Origin: Silene latifolia
Lineage: Eukaryota; Streptophyta; Magnoliopsida; Caryophyllales; Caryophyllaceae
NCBI RefSeq assembly: GCF_048544455.1
Contig: NC_133537.1
Span: 69,783,634-69,847,633, forward strand
Length of the DNA: 64,000 nt
Direction: 5' to 3'
The number at the start of each line of letters is the position of its first letter. Positions within the stretch are counted from its first letter, which is position 1. Shown here piece after piece: positions 10,906 through 23,350 of this stretch. The notes beneath the pieces were generated by a model that was given only the letters and a program-made list of their open reading frames with translations, did no database searches and had not been told where the DNA came from. The translations under genes and the position numbers were made by a program.

Positions 10906-13900
10906 TTAGGTACCATTGATTAAACCAATTTCCAACTGTAAAGTCTCAAATCGTTCTCTAGCTAGTGATTTTGTCAAAATGTCTGCCCATTGTTTTTCAG
11001 TACTATAAAATTCAAGTTTTATATTCCCCTTCTCAACATGGTCTCGAAGAAAATGATGTCTTATTTAAATGTGTTTGGTACGTGAATGTTGTGCGGGATT
11101 TTTAGAAATAATAATTGCACTAGTATTATCACATAAAATAGGAATACATCCTACATCAATACCATAATCACGTAATTGTTGCTTAAGCCATAATAGTTGA
11201 TTACATACCAGTTCTGCAGCAATATATTCGGCTTCAGCAGTTGAGAGAGCAACTGAATTTTGCTTCTTCGAACCCCACGCAATGATACACGGTCCGACAA
11301 AAGTGGCGACACCCGACGTACTTTTTCTGTCTAGGAGAACATCCTGCGTAGTCGGCATCAGAATAACCGACTAGATCAAAATTACACTCCATCGGATACC
11401 ACAAATATAAATTGGCCATTCCAATTAAATATCGTAAAATTCATTTTACGGCCATCATATGCGATTCTTTGGGAGATGATTGATATCTCGGTCAAATATA
11501 ACAGTGACCCAATCATCCCACGGTAAGTAGTTTCATCAATTGATTTACCGTCTTCATCCAATGTCAATTTCTTGTTCTCGACCATTGGAGTAGGCATAGC
11601 ATGAGAATTTTCCATTCCGAATTTCCGAATTAATTCCTTAATATATTTCTGTTGATGGATTTTAATGCCTTCTTCAGTTTGTTGTATTTGCAGACCTAAG
11701 AAAAATTTTAATTCTCCCATCATACTCATCTCGAACTCGGAGGTCATTTCAGAAAAGTATTTGCACAAGCTTAGGTTGGTAGATCCAAAGATAATGTCAT
11801 CGACGTATATTTGAACAACTAAAAGGTCAGATCCCTCGGACTTTAGAAATAGGGTTTTATCAACAGATCCTCTACTTAATCCACTGTCAAGTAGAAATTT
11901 GGATAATCTGTCGTACCAAGCCCTAGGTGCTTGTTTTAATCCGTATAGGGCCTTATCCAACTTGAAGACGAGATCTTCAAATTCGCTATTTTTAAATCCG
12001 GGGGGTTGTTCAACGAAAACTTCTTCTTGTAAATACCCATTTAGAAATGTTGTCTTGACGTCCATCTGAAAGAGCTTTATTCCTTTATGTGCAGTGAAGG
12101 CTATTAGAAGTCTAATAGCTTCAAGACGAGCGATAGGTGCGAAGGTCTTGTCATAATATATTCCTTATTGTTGATTATAACCTTGAAGCACCAATCTTGC
12201 TTTATTCCTGACAATAACTCCGGCATCATCTAGTTTGTTCCTATAGACCCATCTTGTTCCAATGACTGAACGATCTTTTGGTCTAGGAACTAAATGTCAA
12301 ACCTTGTTTCTTTCGAAATGTTGTAGCTCTTCTTGCATAGCTATAATCCAATCCGATTCAGCAAGAGCTTCATTGATATTTCTTGGTTCAATCATGGATA
12401 GAAAAGAGTAGAAGGAGCAGAAGTTATTCAAGGATCGTCTTGTTTGAACACCCTTCTTAATATTCCCTAGAATATTGTCCATAGGGTGTGAGCTCTTGTA
12501 TTTCCACTTTGTTTAAGTACTTGGTTCAACATCGTTATTTTAGCTTGTCCCAACTTCATTTGGATCGGAATTGGAGGAAGTTCCCCTTGAATCCAATCCG
12601 GGTGTTGTATTAGAGCCGATTATAACCTCGGACTCTACACCTTGATTTGGATTCAATGTTATAGTAACATCATCTATAACATTGGTTTGGGAGTCCTTAT
12701 TTTGAGTCAATGTTATAGTATCATCAACTATAACTTTGGTTTTCTCCTTTTTATCTTTTGAGGAACGATCAAGTTCTTCATTCGTTCCCTCAATCTCATT
12801 ATCCTCCAATTCTAGTTCCGGGGGATCATCTCTTGAGAGACGGAAGTCGGGTTCATCCAAGTCTTCTTCCTCATCCTGTACAGGCTTATCAAACACGTTA
12901 CATGGACACTTTCTTCAATACAAAGAGTTCTTTTATTGAAGACTTTGTAAGCCTTGCTATGATCTGAATATCCTATGAAAATCGCCTCATCACTCCTAGG
13001 GCCGAACTTACTTAACCGGTTTTTACCGTTATTATGAACAAAACATTTACTCCCAAAGCAACGGAGATGGGAGATATTAGGTTTTCGACCTCTAAGGAGT
13101 TCGTAGGGGGTTTTCTTAAGAATAGGTCGAATCATAGCACGATTATGGATGTAACAAGAAGTACTAATGACTTCAGCCTAAAAGTTACGAGGTAAAACAC
13201 TACACAAAAGCATTGTACGTGCCATATCTTCTAAAGTTCTATTCATACGTTCAACGACACCGTTTTGTTGAGGAGTTCTTGGTGCAGAAAAATTATGCCC
13301 TACACCATTAACTCTACAATATTCTATGAAAGCTTGATTGTCAAACTCGGTGCCATTAATCCGTACGAATAGATACAAGATTAATCTTATATTTGTTTTG
13401 AACACGTTTCATAAGACAATCAAATTCATCAAACATTTCGTCTTTTGAATGAAGGAAGATAGGCCATACATACCTTGAGTAATCGTCTACAAGAACAAAG
13501 ACGTACCTGGAACCTCCTCTACTCCTTACCTTTATTGGTCCACATAAATCCATGTGTACTAATTCCAAGGCTTGATTTGTGCTTACTACTCTTTTCGGTT
13601 TGAACGATGATCTTACTTGTTTGCACCTAGCACACGTGTCACACATCCTTTCTTGGTCGAACTTGATCTTAGTTAACCCTTCAACCAAGTCCCACTTCTT
13701 GAGTTTGTTCAAGGTTAGTGAGCTAATATGACCAAATCGTTTATGCCATAGACAAGGATAATCAAGAGTAACTTTCATGCATGAAAAAGAGTTAGTAGGC
13801 ACAACATTTAAATCTACCATATAAACATTTCTTTTCCTGTGGCCTTCAAGAATAACATTGCTAGTTCCTTCAATAATAATGCGACAACTATCAGTATGAA

Positions 13901-14690
13901 AAACTACTTTGTTACCTTTGTCGCATAGTTGAGATATGCTTAGCAAGTTATATTTTAGACCATCCACGAGCTAAACGTCACTGATCGCGTGAGACTTAGA
14001 AATTCCGATTTTGCCAACGCCAACTACTTTTCCCTTTTTGTTGCCCCCGAACGTCACTTTTCCTCTGTTGAAGGGCTTGAGTGAAAGAAACAGATTCTTA
14101 TCTCCGGTCATCTGTCTTGAACATCCACTATCAAGATACCATTGATTATTTTCTTTCACTACTTCCTGCAGAAGGGATTAGATACAGTTTTTAGGTACCC
14201 AAGCTAAGTTGGGTCCCTTATGATTAGTTACTCTATATACTAAATCTTTTCGAATCCAAACTTGTCTAATAACCGTTTTTCTAACCCTTGGTTTATTTGG
14301 CTTGGGAGAGATTCTTGGGTTAGGGTTTTCTCTTGGTCTAGGAATTTCTCTAGGTCTTTCATGACTATTTCCCTTGTGAATAGGTTTACTAGGTTGAGAT
14401 CGATAAGGGTTTTGTGAGGTGCTAGGTTTCTTGCTGTAGTCGAAGGCCATGTCATAGAACCAACGAAATTTATTGTTCCTTTCTTCGTTAGGTTCCTTGA
14501 TGGGGGTTTCATTATTCTCGTCAACCGTGTCAACAGTTTTAGCATGGTCGGCATTTTTTCGTATATCATGAGCCTTTTTGACACAATTGATTTGGATGTG
14601 ACCCGTATGACCACAGTAATTGCAAATCAGGTATTCAGGAAGATCAGCATACTTCCTTTTTCTGAAATCAAAATCCAAAGGTGTTGATTT
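10906..14690 (-). pseudogene. Sirevirus-type pol (protease, integrase, RT, RNase H), decayed
   Basis: Domains in minus-strand order: a second zinc knuckle (CNYCGHTGHIQINC, ~14600), protease with DSG codons at 14124-14132, GAG-pre-integrase and integrase core (LVHMDLCGPI, DDYSRYVW, ~13960-13180), RT (FLNGYLQEEVFVEQPPGF; catalytic YVDD at 11796-11807), and RNase H (DRKSTSG, STAEAEYIAA) ending with TAA at 10906-10908. Lesions: in-frame stops at 14178, 13971, 13178, 12540 and 12297, frame changes near 13360, 12900 and 11350, and a deletion near 11480 in the RT-RNase H link. The stops at 13971, 13178 and 12297 look like former CAG or TGG codons. It is not functional as it stands. Confidence 0.85.
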
Positions 14691-16565
14691 TCATTTAGAG
14701 TGATCTCTACGGCTGTAGCACTCATGTCCTAACCCCATCTTCATATTATTGTCAGATTGTTCGGTTAGGATGTTTAGAAATTTTGTGCTACCTTCCCACT
14801 TATCATGAACCTTTCTAGCATGAAGAAGTAAGTATTTTAGGGTTTTAATTTTCTCTTGACATTTCGTGTGATCTACATCATTATGTTTTTTAAAGTTATC
14901 ACGAAAGTCTTGGAATCGTTTGTTAAGAAGGAACACAACATCGGAGTGTTGTTTCTTAACATTGATCATATCGGACTTAGATTCCTTTAATTGCTTTGAA
15001 AGAGAATCTATCTCTTTCTTTTGGTCTAAGATCACTGCTTCATCAGATGTGACCTTAGTTTCCAAAAGCTCTTTGGCTTTTCTAAGTTCTAAAGTTATAG
15101 CTTCATTAGCTATAACATTGGCTTGAAGGTGCTTGATGTTAAGTTTTAGGTCGGAAGTTATAGCTTCATTAGTTATAACTCTGGACTCTAATTCCTTCTT
15201 TTCAGCCATAGTAGAATATAACGTTGTTGCTTTCTCAGCTATAACCTTAGATTTCAACTTCTTAGCTTTGGCCTTCAGAGTATGATTCTCTTCCGTGATT
15301 TCGAGAACCTGTTCCTTTAGATCTTTCAATTCCAAGTCCTGTTCGTGACACTTATCAAGAGATTGTTCAAAGAATTCAATTAAGGCACTTTTAGACAGTT
15401 TCTTAACGCGTTTTTTAAGCTCAAGATAACTTACCTCTTCATCGTCATCTTCATCTGATTCTCCGAGAAAGCAATAGTTTGAGTGAGAGTTTGTGCTTTC
15501 ATCGTCGCTGTCGGAGATTAGGTCAAGACTAACGCTGCTGAGACAAAGGTTAGCAACTTCGTCATCATCAGATTCCTCGTCATCTTCTGAGTCAAGGTCT
15601 CCCCAACACGAAGTCATCATAACTTGTTGGAATTCTCTCTTTGTCTTCTCACGTTTTGTCTTGTCCTTAATCTTCTCCCACGTTGGACAATCCTTGATCA
15701 TATGACCAGATTCTCCACACTTGAAGCAACCTCTATTTGCGAAAGATGACTTTGATTCTGTGACCTTTTTATTGGATGACTTATTGTTGTTATTGTAGGA
15801 TGATTTTGTTTGTTTTTTTCGAAATATCTTATTTTTGAAACGGCGTGCAAACAGAACAGTTTCATCCTCTAGTTCAGAGTCAACTTCTTCGCTCTTTAAG
15901 TCCATGCTCTTATTTCGGCTTGGTTCAGCGTCATCTTTGTTAAGAGTAATTTCATGGGCCATGAGAGCACCGATGAGTTGTTGATAGGATAGGTTTTCAA
16001 GATCTCGTGATTCCTCCATTGCAGTGACTTTAGCACGCCACTTCTTAGACAGACTCCTTTGAACCTTTCTAGCAATGTCCTCAATACTGAATTTCTTACC
16101 TAGGTTTTTCAGTTCATTTATGATGCTTGAAAACCTTGCGGACATATTATCTAAGGACTCATTAGGCTCCATAATTAATAGCTCATATTTTTGCATAAGC
16201 AAGTCTATTCGGTGCTTCCTAACAATGGAAGTACCTTCATAAGCTAGTTCAAGCCCATCCCATATCTCCTTGGCCGTAGAGCATGAAGAAAACCGATCAA
16301 ACTCTGTGGAAGTCATTCCGTTTTGCAGGAGACTTATTGCTTTGGAGTTTTTTTCGGCCTTCTTGTAATCGGCCTCGATATAGTCTTCTTCTTTCTTTTC
16401 ATAGGTAGTGCCTTCCTCGGATACCACAAGAATTTTGTGCGGTCCGTTTTGGATAATCCTCCAGCACTCCCAATCGTGACCTTTCACATAGTGAGTCATC
16501 ATGTTTTTCCACAATCCATAATTTTTCCCATCAAAGACAGGAAACTTGAGGTATTTGGAATCCAT
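14691..16565 (-). CDS. Sirevirus-type Gag (UBN2 domain, CCHC knuckle, coiled coil)
   Basis: An intact 624-codon frame starts at the ATG at 16565, 86 bases inside the primer site. Residues about 1-210 form a UBN2/Retrotran_gag domain (FPVFDGKNYGLWKNMM near the start, AKEIWDGLELAYEG, LSYQQLIGALMAHE). A CCHC knuckle (CFKCGESGHMIKDC) lies near residue 280. Acidic serine-rich repeats follow (~325-385), then a Leu/Lys/Glu-rich coiled coil to about 590. Gag packages the RNA in cytoplasmic particles. The frame ends at TGA (14691-14693) and continues in phase into pol. The TGA could be a decayed CGA or a gag-pol stop; pol decay favours the former. Confidence 0.85.
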   Translation of the reverse strand: MDSKYLKFPVFDGKNYGLWKNMMTHYVKGHDWECWRIIQNGPHKILVVSEEGTTYEKKEEDYIEADYKKAEKNSKAISLLQNGMTSTEFDRFSSCSTAKEIWDGLELAYEGTSIVRKHRIDLLMQKYELLIMEPNESLDNMSARFSSIINELKNLGKKFSIEDIARKVQRSLSKKWRAKVTAMEESRDLENLSYQQLIGALMAHEITLNKDDAEPSRNKSMDLKSEEVDSELEDETVLFARRFKNKIFRKKQTKSSYNNNNKSSNKKVTESKSSFANRGCFKCGESGHMIKDCPTWEKIKDKTKREKTKREFQQVMMTSCWGDLDSEDDEESDDDEVANLCLSSVSLDLISDSDDESTNSHSNYCFLGESDEDDDEEVSYLELKKRVKKLSKSALIEFFEQSLDKCHEQDLELKDLKEQVLEITEENHTLKAKAKKLKSKVIAEKATTLYSTMAEKKELESRVITNEAITSDLKLNIKHLQANVIANEAITLELRKAKELLETKVTSDEAVILDQKKEIDSLSKQLKESKSDMINVKKQHSDVVFLLNKRFQDFRDNFKKHNDVDHTKCQEKIKTLKYLLLHARKVHDKWEGSTKFLNILTEQSDNNMKMGLGHECYSRRDHSK

Positions 16566-16650
16566 TTATCACATGATAGGCAGCGGAATATAAAACGATA
16601 AGATAAATAAAAAACAAGATAGATCAGCCTCTTTGCGGTTAGGCAATCAA

Positions 16651-16670
16651 GAGCACGAGGCTCTGATACC
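16651..16670 (-). promoter_or_regulatory. Primer binding site (tRNA-iMet) of the Sirevirus-type element
   Basis: On the minus strand GGTATCAGAGCC is followed by TCGTGCTC, three bases inside the LTR end. It is the standard copia primer site. Confidence 0.85.
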
Positions 16671-16673
16671 TAT

Positions 16674-18139
16674 TGAAGAGTCTATTGATCCAAAATACTC
16701 AAGAGGGGGGGGGGTGAATTGAGGATTTAAAACTTTTGAAAGCTTTTTCGATTATGTGTATGTAATTGATTATTTAAAGTTTATTGATTAAACTTTAACT
16801 AATCAACTAGTGAATGTAAAACGAAATAAACAAACGAACGAAAGAACAAGGAGACACACGGTTTTTGAAGTGGTTCAGTTTCACAAGTCGAAACCTACGT
16901 CCACTATTCTCGATTAATAAATTTAGTACCTTTCTACGGATTACAAATTTACTAACCCAACTCGTACAACTAACTATAGCTGTAACTCAATGAGTACCGT
17001 TAAATACTCGAGTGACTAACTTGCGCTAATAAGAAAGCACTAATGATTCTTGCAAAGGTTCACGTTAATGAACAAGTAAGAAATCAACTAAGCACTATTA
17101 TCTTATAACGATAAAAATAAGAACGAATATACGAGTTTAAAACACACGACCTTTCAAAAATAACAAATCGGTTTTTCTGCTTGAAAACACAAGGTTTGCT
17201 TTGAAATATTAAAATCAATTTTTATGCCTAAGGTCTCTCTTTTAAATGTTGTAAATAGCAAAGTATTTATAGGAAAGAAAGAGCAAGACAATTAGATTTA
17301 TAGAAACCCTAATTGGCCGAATAAAAGAGATATGTTAACAAATCATATCTTCTATTATTTCTTTCCTAAAAGTCTTAAAAGATAATTAAGAATATTCCAA
17401 AAGATAGAATATAATGTATTCAATTATTATCTTTACTATAAATTCTAAGATATGATAAGATTTCCTAAAACAAGAATATCTTTTATCATAAACAAATATA
17501 TTAAGTAAGATATATAATATATGTAGAGATATTATAGAATAAAATCTTTACCAAATATACCCTAGGTAACACGAGATGTCACGGCTCATAAGCCTCGTGA
17601 CTCGTGCAAACCCTAGCTCAATATATGGGTTAGAATTTAGGTTTTAGGAGAGGCTTTGTTAAAACCCTAATCAATAGCATAGTCCAACTCATAAGTTGAC
17701 CCATCAAGACTACTGATCAACGTTCAACATAAAGCCAAACTCCGCACTAAACCGGGCTTAATTAAATAAATACTTTTATCAAAATATTTAAAATAAATGT
17801 TAAACAATTTTCAAAGCAATTTTTGAAACAATATAAGTCGTGTATAATAAACTCATCATCTCAAAGTTATAGTAGGAGAGCTATAACATTGAGTTCTTTT
17901 ACTAGTAATTTTATAGCTACAAAGCTATAACTTTACCAATTCAAGAAACTCATTCTTGATTATCATTACGAGACAATCACCTATACTATTCTAATCTTCA
18001 CCGAGATCTTCGAGTATAGGCTACGTCATCATCCAAGCTTGATTAATCTTTAGACGGACTTCGTCTTCATATAAATCTTGAATGAATCTTTATACCGTTT
18101 GAATAGGGGCTTTAGACGGACTTCGTCCTCCCTAAACCA
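16674..18139 (-). repeat. 5' LTR of the Sirevirus-type element
   Basis: The inner border is TGAAGAG on the plus strand (CTCTTCA on the minus strand), next to the primer site. A run of ten G lies near 16707-16716. A minus-strand TATA box (TATAAATAC) lies at 17263-17271. A motif GACGGACTTCGTC occurs twice (about 18052 and 18115). I placed the outer border at CCTAAACCA (18139) only because it gives a TG start and Athila-like sequence follows; the true border may differ by some tens of bases. Confidence 0.6.
17263..17271 (-). promoter_or_regulatory. TATA box of the Sirevirus-type LTR
   Basis: Minus-strand TATAAATAC followed by TTTGC lies about 600 bp before the primer site. It is the best TATA match in the LTR and a likely start for the genomic RNA near 17235. 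Confidence 0.5.
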
Positions 18140-18419
18140 CCATTTGTAAATATTCTAACCCCTTAACTTGCATTTTACTTATTGCATTTTTGTCAATTTT
18201 TGGATTTACCATTTTACTTTGATCAAGATTATCATTTTGAGAGAAAGTGAGGGAGGGACTTAAATGTTTCTTGATGTGTAGTGTTTTGACTTAGTGTGGG
18301 GATAGTAATTGCCTAGGCTATCCAAGCCTTCGTAGAGCCCCCACAATGAAGACCAAAGGAACAAAGACGGAATGACTTGGGTTATGAAAATACCCACGGG
18401 TGGAACTGAACCCGTGAGG

Positions 18420-18800
18420 TACAGGAGCAATAGGAGCGTCCTCAAAAGAACCCGCTCGTCCTGGCCGAAAATCCGAGCGTCCTGACTGAAATACGCTCGT
18501 CCTGACAGAGCTGAAAAGGAAAAATTTGCACTGGGTATGAATCCGAGCATCTCCTCAGGAATCCGCTCGTCTCAACCAAAAGACACTCATCTCAGTAAAG
18601 ATCTGCTCGTCTTGGTTATATCAGAATCTGGGATTTCACCCTAAACTTGAATACGAGCGTCCTCAAAGGAATCCGCTCGTCTCCATACAGCAATACGCTC
18701 ATCTCCTGCTGAAGACGCTCGTCTCAGCACGGGTTACATTTTATAAAATTGACTGGGCAACAATCCGAGCGTCCCGTGATGCAGATGCTCGTCTCCCTCT
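18420..18800 (+). repeat. Array of short inverted GAGCGT/ACGCTC motifs before the Athila-A ORF
   Basis: About a dozen copies of CCGAGCGTCC or CCGCTCGTCC alternate at 25-45 bp spacing. Neighbouring copies are mutual inverted repeats; for example CGAGCGT at 18474-18480 and ACGCTCG at 18493-18499 could form a 7-bp stem. The same motifs occur in the Athila-A LTR (23030-23225). Function unknown. Confidence 0.7.
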
Positions 18801-19143
18801 GCTGCAATTCAAAAACACGGGATTAAAACCCCTTTCCCATTTCATTTCATTCATTGAAAACACAAACACACCCTCAAAACCCTCAATTCCTCCATCCATA
18901 AAAATCAATTTTCTCAACCAAATTTATCCAAATCAATTCCAAACTTCCCCAAAGCTCAAACAAATCACTCCTCTATCAACAAAAAGCCATTCAAACATCC
19001 AAATCCTCAAAAATGGAATCGAGTTTCTAGGGTTAAATGCAAATTTCAAAACTCCTAAATCGATTTGGGATTCATTGAAACTTGAGGATACTAGAAGAAT
19101 TCAAGCAAATCTTTGGTTGTTGATACATACAAGGTGAAGAACA

Positions 19144-20716
19144 ATGGCTAGGACCAAAGGTGGAAGCAAGGCAGCCACAACACCAAACCTTTCCAAAAGG
19201 CAACAAGCACTTTAAGCTTCTAAGGGTTTGGTGATACATCAACCAAGAAAGGAAACTTAAGAAACTCCTATTCCTATGGTGGAAGCTACTACTTCTATCC
19301 CGGTTATTGAGCAACTAGAAAAATATCCAGAGGTAACTTTCACATCCGATTCTCATAGGAAAAATTTTGTGTCTCTTGCTAAGAAATCGATTTTACCCAC
19401 CAAGTTTATTTGCCAAGATGCCTTGACCAAATTGGGTGTCCTTGAAAGGACTAAGAACTTCTTTGAGGCTATGGGATTGCTTACATTGTTTAATATGCAA
19501 GAATTGACCTACCCCTCCCTTACCTTGGAATTTCTAAGTTCATTGAAAGATACAAAGGTGGAGACTCGAACGAATATTGAATTCCGCCTTGAGAATGTGG
19601 ATAGGAAGATGTCCTTTAATGAGTTTGGCAAATTTTTCGGTCTTGATAATGACTTGACTTATCTGAAGAAACCTTCAACAAAATATGATCCCGCCCCTTT
19701 GTGGAAAGCTATTACCGGGAGGAAATTCGAGTCCTTCCATGAATGTCGTGCCCTTTACGTTCATCACCCGGGCATAAGGGTGTGGCACAAGGTTGTGGGA
19801 AATACTCTTATTGCTAGGAAAGGGACTAATCACTTCACCGAACTTGATTTCATCTATCTCGAGTCAACCTTGAATGTCGATAAGAAGTTCACCAAGAAAT
19901 ACAATATCATTCAACTTTTAATCGAAAGGTGGCTTAATATCGATCATGGCAAGGAAGACGCGGCCTTTATAGTAAATGGGGGGCTGGTAACGTGGTTGGC
20001 AAAGCACTTCAACCGGAATTTCAACAAAGATGACACTTATAAGCTGGTTAAGGGAGGCCACCTCATTGATCTAGCCACTATGGTTCACAAATTCCATTGG
20101 GTCAAGAATGACACCCTTGATAACAAATTTGAGTGGCTTACAAAAGATGCCAAGTCCTTCATTCTACTGAACAAAATTTGCCGACTAAATGTTAGAAGCC
20201 CGCACTATCTTCTCCCACTCTCCGAGGAAGCCGAGTCCATAATGCAACACCATAGGGAGGCCATTGCCGAGCCCTCCTCCTCTATTGTCACTCCACCCTA
20301 CCCGTTCACCTACCATGAATTCTGACCCAAAAATGTTACGATGGGGGAATGATTACTTCACTCTTTTGATGCAAGAAATGCATAAGCAAGCCCATGAAGA
20401 CCGAGTCAATGCATATAGAGCTCAATATCAACCCCTCTTACACCTAGCTAGGCAAGGACTTCTTGACCCATCATGTCCTTTGCCTAGTTGGGCGGATAGG
20501 GAAGTTTTCTTTCCTAATGCTCCTAGGGATGCTAGCATGGGTGATGAGGAGGTTGTTGTTGAGAGTGGTGGAGAAGAAGATGAAGAAGATGAAGAAGAAG
20601 AGGGAAGTGAGGAAGAGGAAGAAAGCTCAAGTGATAGTGGTGAAGCCTCCGGGTCTATGGAGGTAGATGATGATGATGATGGAGATGATAGTGATGTCGC
20701 TATGGGCGACGATTGA
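19144..20716 (+). pseudogene. ATHILA-type post-pol ORF of Athila-A
   Basis: Similar in kind to the Arabidopsis retrotransposon ORF-1 (ATHILA) family that follows pol in Athila elements. Its role is uncertain; it has been compared with env-like genes. The start at 19144 reads MARTKGGSKAA, matching the start style of the Athila-B copy (MATKKQRA). Two TAA stops (19213 and 19258, both plausible former CAA) precede the long frame from 19276, which holds LTYPSLTLEFLSSL, RKMSFNEFGKFFGL and a WLNIDHG region. Near 20323 the frame shifts and the reading continues to 20716 as a C-terminal segment with WGNDYFTLLMQEMH and a long Asp/Glu/Ser acid tail. No clear signal peptide or membrane segment is visible. 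Confidence 0.75.
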
Positions 20717-22728
20717 GGATTAGCAAGCTCTTTGGAGGATGTCACAATACATTGTGAGTCTCCTACACCTCCTTTAGCTTTGTTCATTTCTCTTGTTTTT
20801 AAATTTGTATCTTGATCATGAGTTCGAGTCCTAGCAACACTTAGAGGACTCCCACCTCGGTCCCATTGAGGTGTCTTTTATTGTTCCCACCATGAAAAAT
20901 CCAAAATGGCAATTTTAGATTCATGCATAGCATTTTTGTGCATGAACTCCCCCATTTTTGACATTATAAATAGTGTCTCATTTGGTTTGGGGAAGTTTAA
21001 GCATACGCATTGGGAGTTAATTTAAATTATGCTCTCCAACTAAACAAAAATTCATGCATCATATAGCATAACTTAGTTTGCATTTTCATATAGTTTGCAT
21101 AATTTTCTATCGTATTGGCCATTGAGGACAATGCCCATACTAGTGTGGGGATGGAAAATTCTAACATGACTTTTATAAAACAAAAATGATAAAAATTGAA
21201 AATTTTTGAAAAATACAAAAACATGTCTTTTTTATTTCATAAAAACATAAAAATCATAAAAATTTGAAAAATGCAAAAACCCAAAAACATGTTCATTTCC
21301 CTTATAGTTTAGAATTGTATATATTGTATATACTTGCTTGTTTGCTTGTTTGTTTACCCTTTTTCACATTGATCGACTACGCCACATCCGAGACATGAGG
21401 ATATTGAAGACCGCATGGTATGATCTTTCCAATCTCCTTTTTCCTCTTTATGTTAATGACTATGTGGCTTTATTTTGATTGATGTGTTATAAACAATGTG
21501 ATTATAGGATTGCATTTAGATTATTTGGCATACTAGTTGGTAGAAGCATATGCATTAGATTGTATAAATGTTAGTTGCATCATGGCATAAGTTGCATTTA
21601 GGAAAAAATTTGTGAAAGCATCTATTTGGGAAACTTGACAAGTGTATATAGGCCCTTGTAGATACTTTTTCTTCTTGAGACTTTGCTTGTTAGAATACTT
21701 GTAAAACACCCTAGGATGTGTCATGCTAGTATCCTTTGACCCATGGATTAAGGCCTAGTCAAGAGTACCTTGTGGTGTGATAACTCCTTGACTACCATTT
21801 ATTCCAAGGTGACCCTTGAAACCATGCAACCATCATCCATGTTCTACCACATTTTGTCATCAAAAAGGGAATGGGCACAAAAATTGTTCAAGATTGAGTT
21901 CAAGAAATAAAAAGAAAAGAAAAAGTTTGCAATTGTATCAAAATAAAAGAGGAGTAACAAAAATGAAAACTCCTATGCTTCAAATACAAGCACCCTCACT
22001 ACAAATGGGGTAGCTTTGAAAATGTTCAAAAGAAAATGCAAAAAGTTGAAAGTTGTCAAGTATTGAAATGCCAAACATCAAAAGAAATGGCAAAAAGAAA
22101 TTGTTCTCAAAATGTCGAATGCCACAAGAAATTGGGGGAAAAACAACAACAAAAAGCAAACTCCCACATGAAACTCAAATTCTATTGATCTCTTTTCCAT
22201 TGTATCCACTTTTGTGCACGGTAGAGAGGGGACGACCCTTCTTCTTGTCTAGGCAAGAAGGGGAATTCCACGATCATCCAGTGTTTCTCACACCATAAGG
22301 AGCATACTCTTGATGAAAGCATTTAACGATTGAGGACAAAGGTACCCTAGCTTGACATAACTTGGAGGTGATTTATTGGTATCCTTCTAGGCTTAGTAGT
22401 TTGAAGAAACCGTATCTATGATGGAATATGTACCCTTAGATTGCTTCCCTTGTAGAAAATTTCCGCCACTTAGATGAGGAAAGTGGCTATTCATTTTTGT
22501 AGATGCATCTATTACTTGATTTATGTGCTTTAATGATTGGATGTATCGCCATTTTGGCAAGCCCCACCTTCCCTTGCAAGAAGGCATCCTACCTCATGGT
22601 TGTCTTATTGTGAGTTGAAGGGGCGGAGTGAGACCCGCTAATTGTCTCACATCGACTATATTAGTAGGTTAGTTTAAATAAAGGTCCTAGTTTTTGTCAC
22701 ATCTTTACTCGGAACGAGCAAAGGTTCG
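20717..22728 (+). other. Non-coding 3' region of Athila-A
   Basis: No credible gene. It holds the phrase ATTGAGGACAATG followed by GTGTGGGGATGG (21121-21153), which recurs in Athila-B. It also has stretches of AAAAACATG-type sequence (21190-21300), a purine-rich tract (21900-21960), and a block at 22440-22640 (CTTGCAAGAAGGCATCCTAC) that matches 40585-40745 of Athila-B. These are shared 3' features of the lineage. Confidence 0.6.
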
Positions 22729-22741
22729 GTTTTGGGATGTT
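22729..22741 (+). promoter_or_regulatory. Probable polypurine tract of Athila-A
   Basis: GGTTTTGGGATGT lies directly before the TGATGTGACTCA LTR start. It is less pure than the corresponding Athila-B tract at 40843-40856 but holds the same position. Confidence 0.5.
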
Positions 22742-23029
22742 TGATGTGACTCATATTTGAGCACATTTAGTCCCCGAATTAGCCTCGTTCCTATGCTTTT
22801 TAGTACATAATTGGGTCATTTACTATCTTTAGTTTCCCATTTTGCATATTCTTTGAGGTTTTGTTTCCTTGGTAGGAGAGGAGTGCAAACCTTTCATTTA
22901 CATAGCGAAATGGAGCTACATTGATCGCATCTAATGACCAAGCATCAAAGGGAAGGTGATACTAGAAGGCCCATGTAGATAATAAAGTAAAACGGGTAAT
23001 GACGAAGGGATCCTTGCATCCCCGGATTG

Positions 23030-23225
23030 ATCCTTGCGGATTATGAAGGAAGCAAAGAAGAAATGTTGTCTGCCAAGGGATCCGAGAGGATCACAGAGGA
23101 CCCGAGCGGATCACAGAGGATCCGAGCGTCTCCCTCCACCACCATCCGAGCGTCTCCCTTGACAATCTGCTCGGATCGTACCCCAGAGAGCCCGTGCCTG
23201 TTTTCAAGTCGCTCGGATCATGACA
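23030..23225 (+). repeat. GAGCGTC/GCTCGGATC motif array inside the Athila-A LTR
   Basis: About ten short copies of GGATCCGAGCG, ATCCGAGCGTCTCC and GCTCGGATC lie upstream of the LTR TATA box. ATCCGAGCGTC is identical to copies in the pre-ORF spacer at 18420-18800. The motif therefore occurs in two separate parts of one element. Confidence 0.65.
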
Positions 23226-23342
23226 AGACTAGCAAAACGGAGATGCTCATCTTCTTAGAGAGGAGCATTTCCTCAACTCTTCTTAAGGACTTATTAGTCA
23301 TTTAAGCCCTTAGTAACCAAAATCGTTGTACTTAATCTTTAG

Positions 23343-23350
23343 TATAAATA
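23343..23350 (+). promoter_or_regulatory. TATA box of the Athila-A LTR
   Basis: TATAAATA followed by CCCCATTGTAC is the best TATA match in the LTR. Transcription would start near 23375. Confidence 0.5.

Larger units (their letters stand above)
10906..18139 (-). mobile_element. Sirevirus-type Ty1/copia element lacking a visible 3' LTR
   Basis: Minus-strand order is LTR (upper end), tRNA-iMet primer site, long gag with coiled coil, then protease, integrase, RT and RNase H. The long gag, DSGCSR protease, YVDDIIFGSTN, and an LTR with an A/T-rich body and a G-run near its inner end all fit the Sirevirus/Maximus lineage. RNase H ends at 10906 and no LTR copy follows before other sequence, so the 3' end has been lost. 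The upper LTR border is uncertain. Confidence 0.8.

Noticed and set aside
14691..14693. TGA between Sirevirus gag and pol as a programmed read-through stop
   Set aside because: Several other in-frame stops lie further on in pol and look like the same kind of decay; the following bases do not match a known strong read-through context.
20428..20787. Minus-strand serine-rich frame of 119 codons
   Set aside because: It is the shadow of the Asp/Glu-rich tail of the Athila-A ORF on the other strand.
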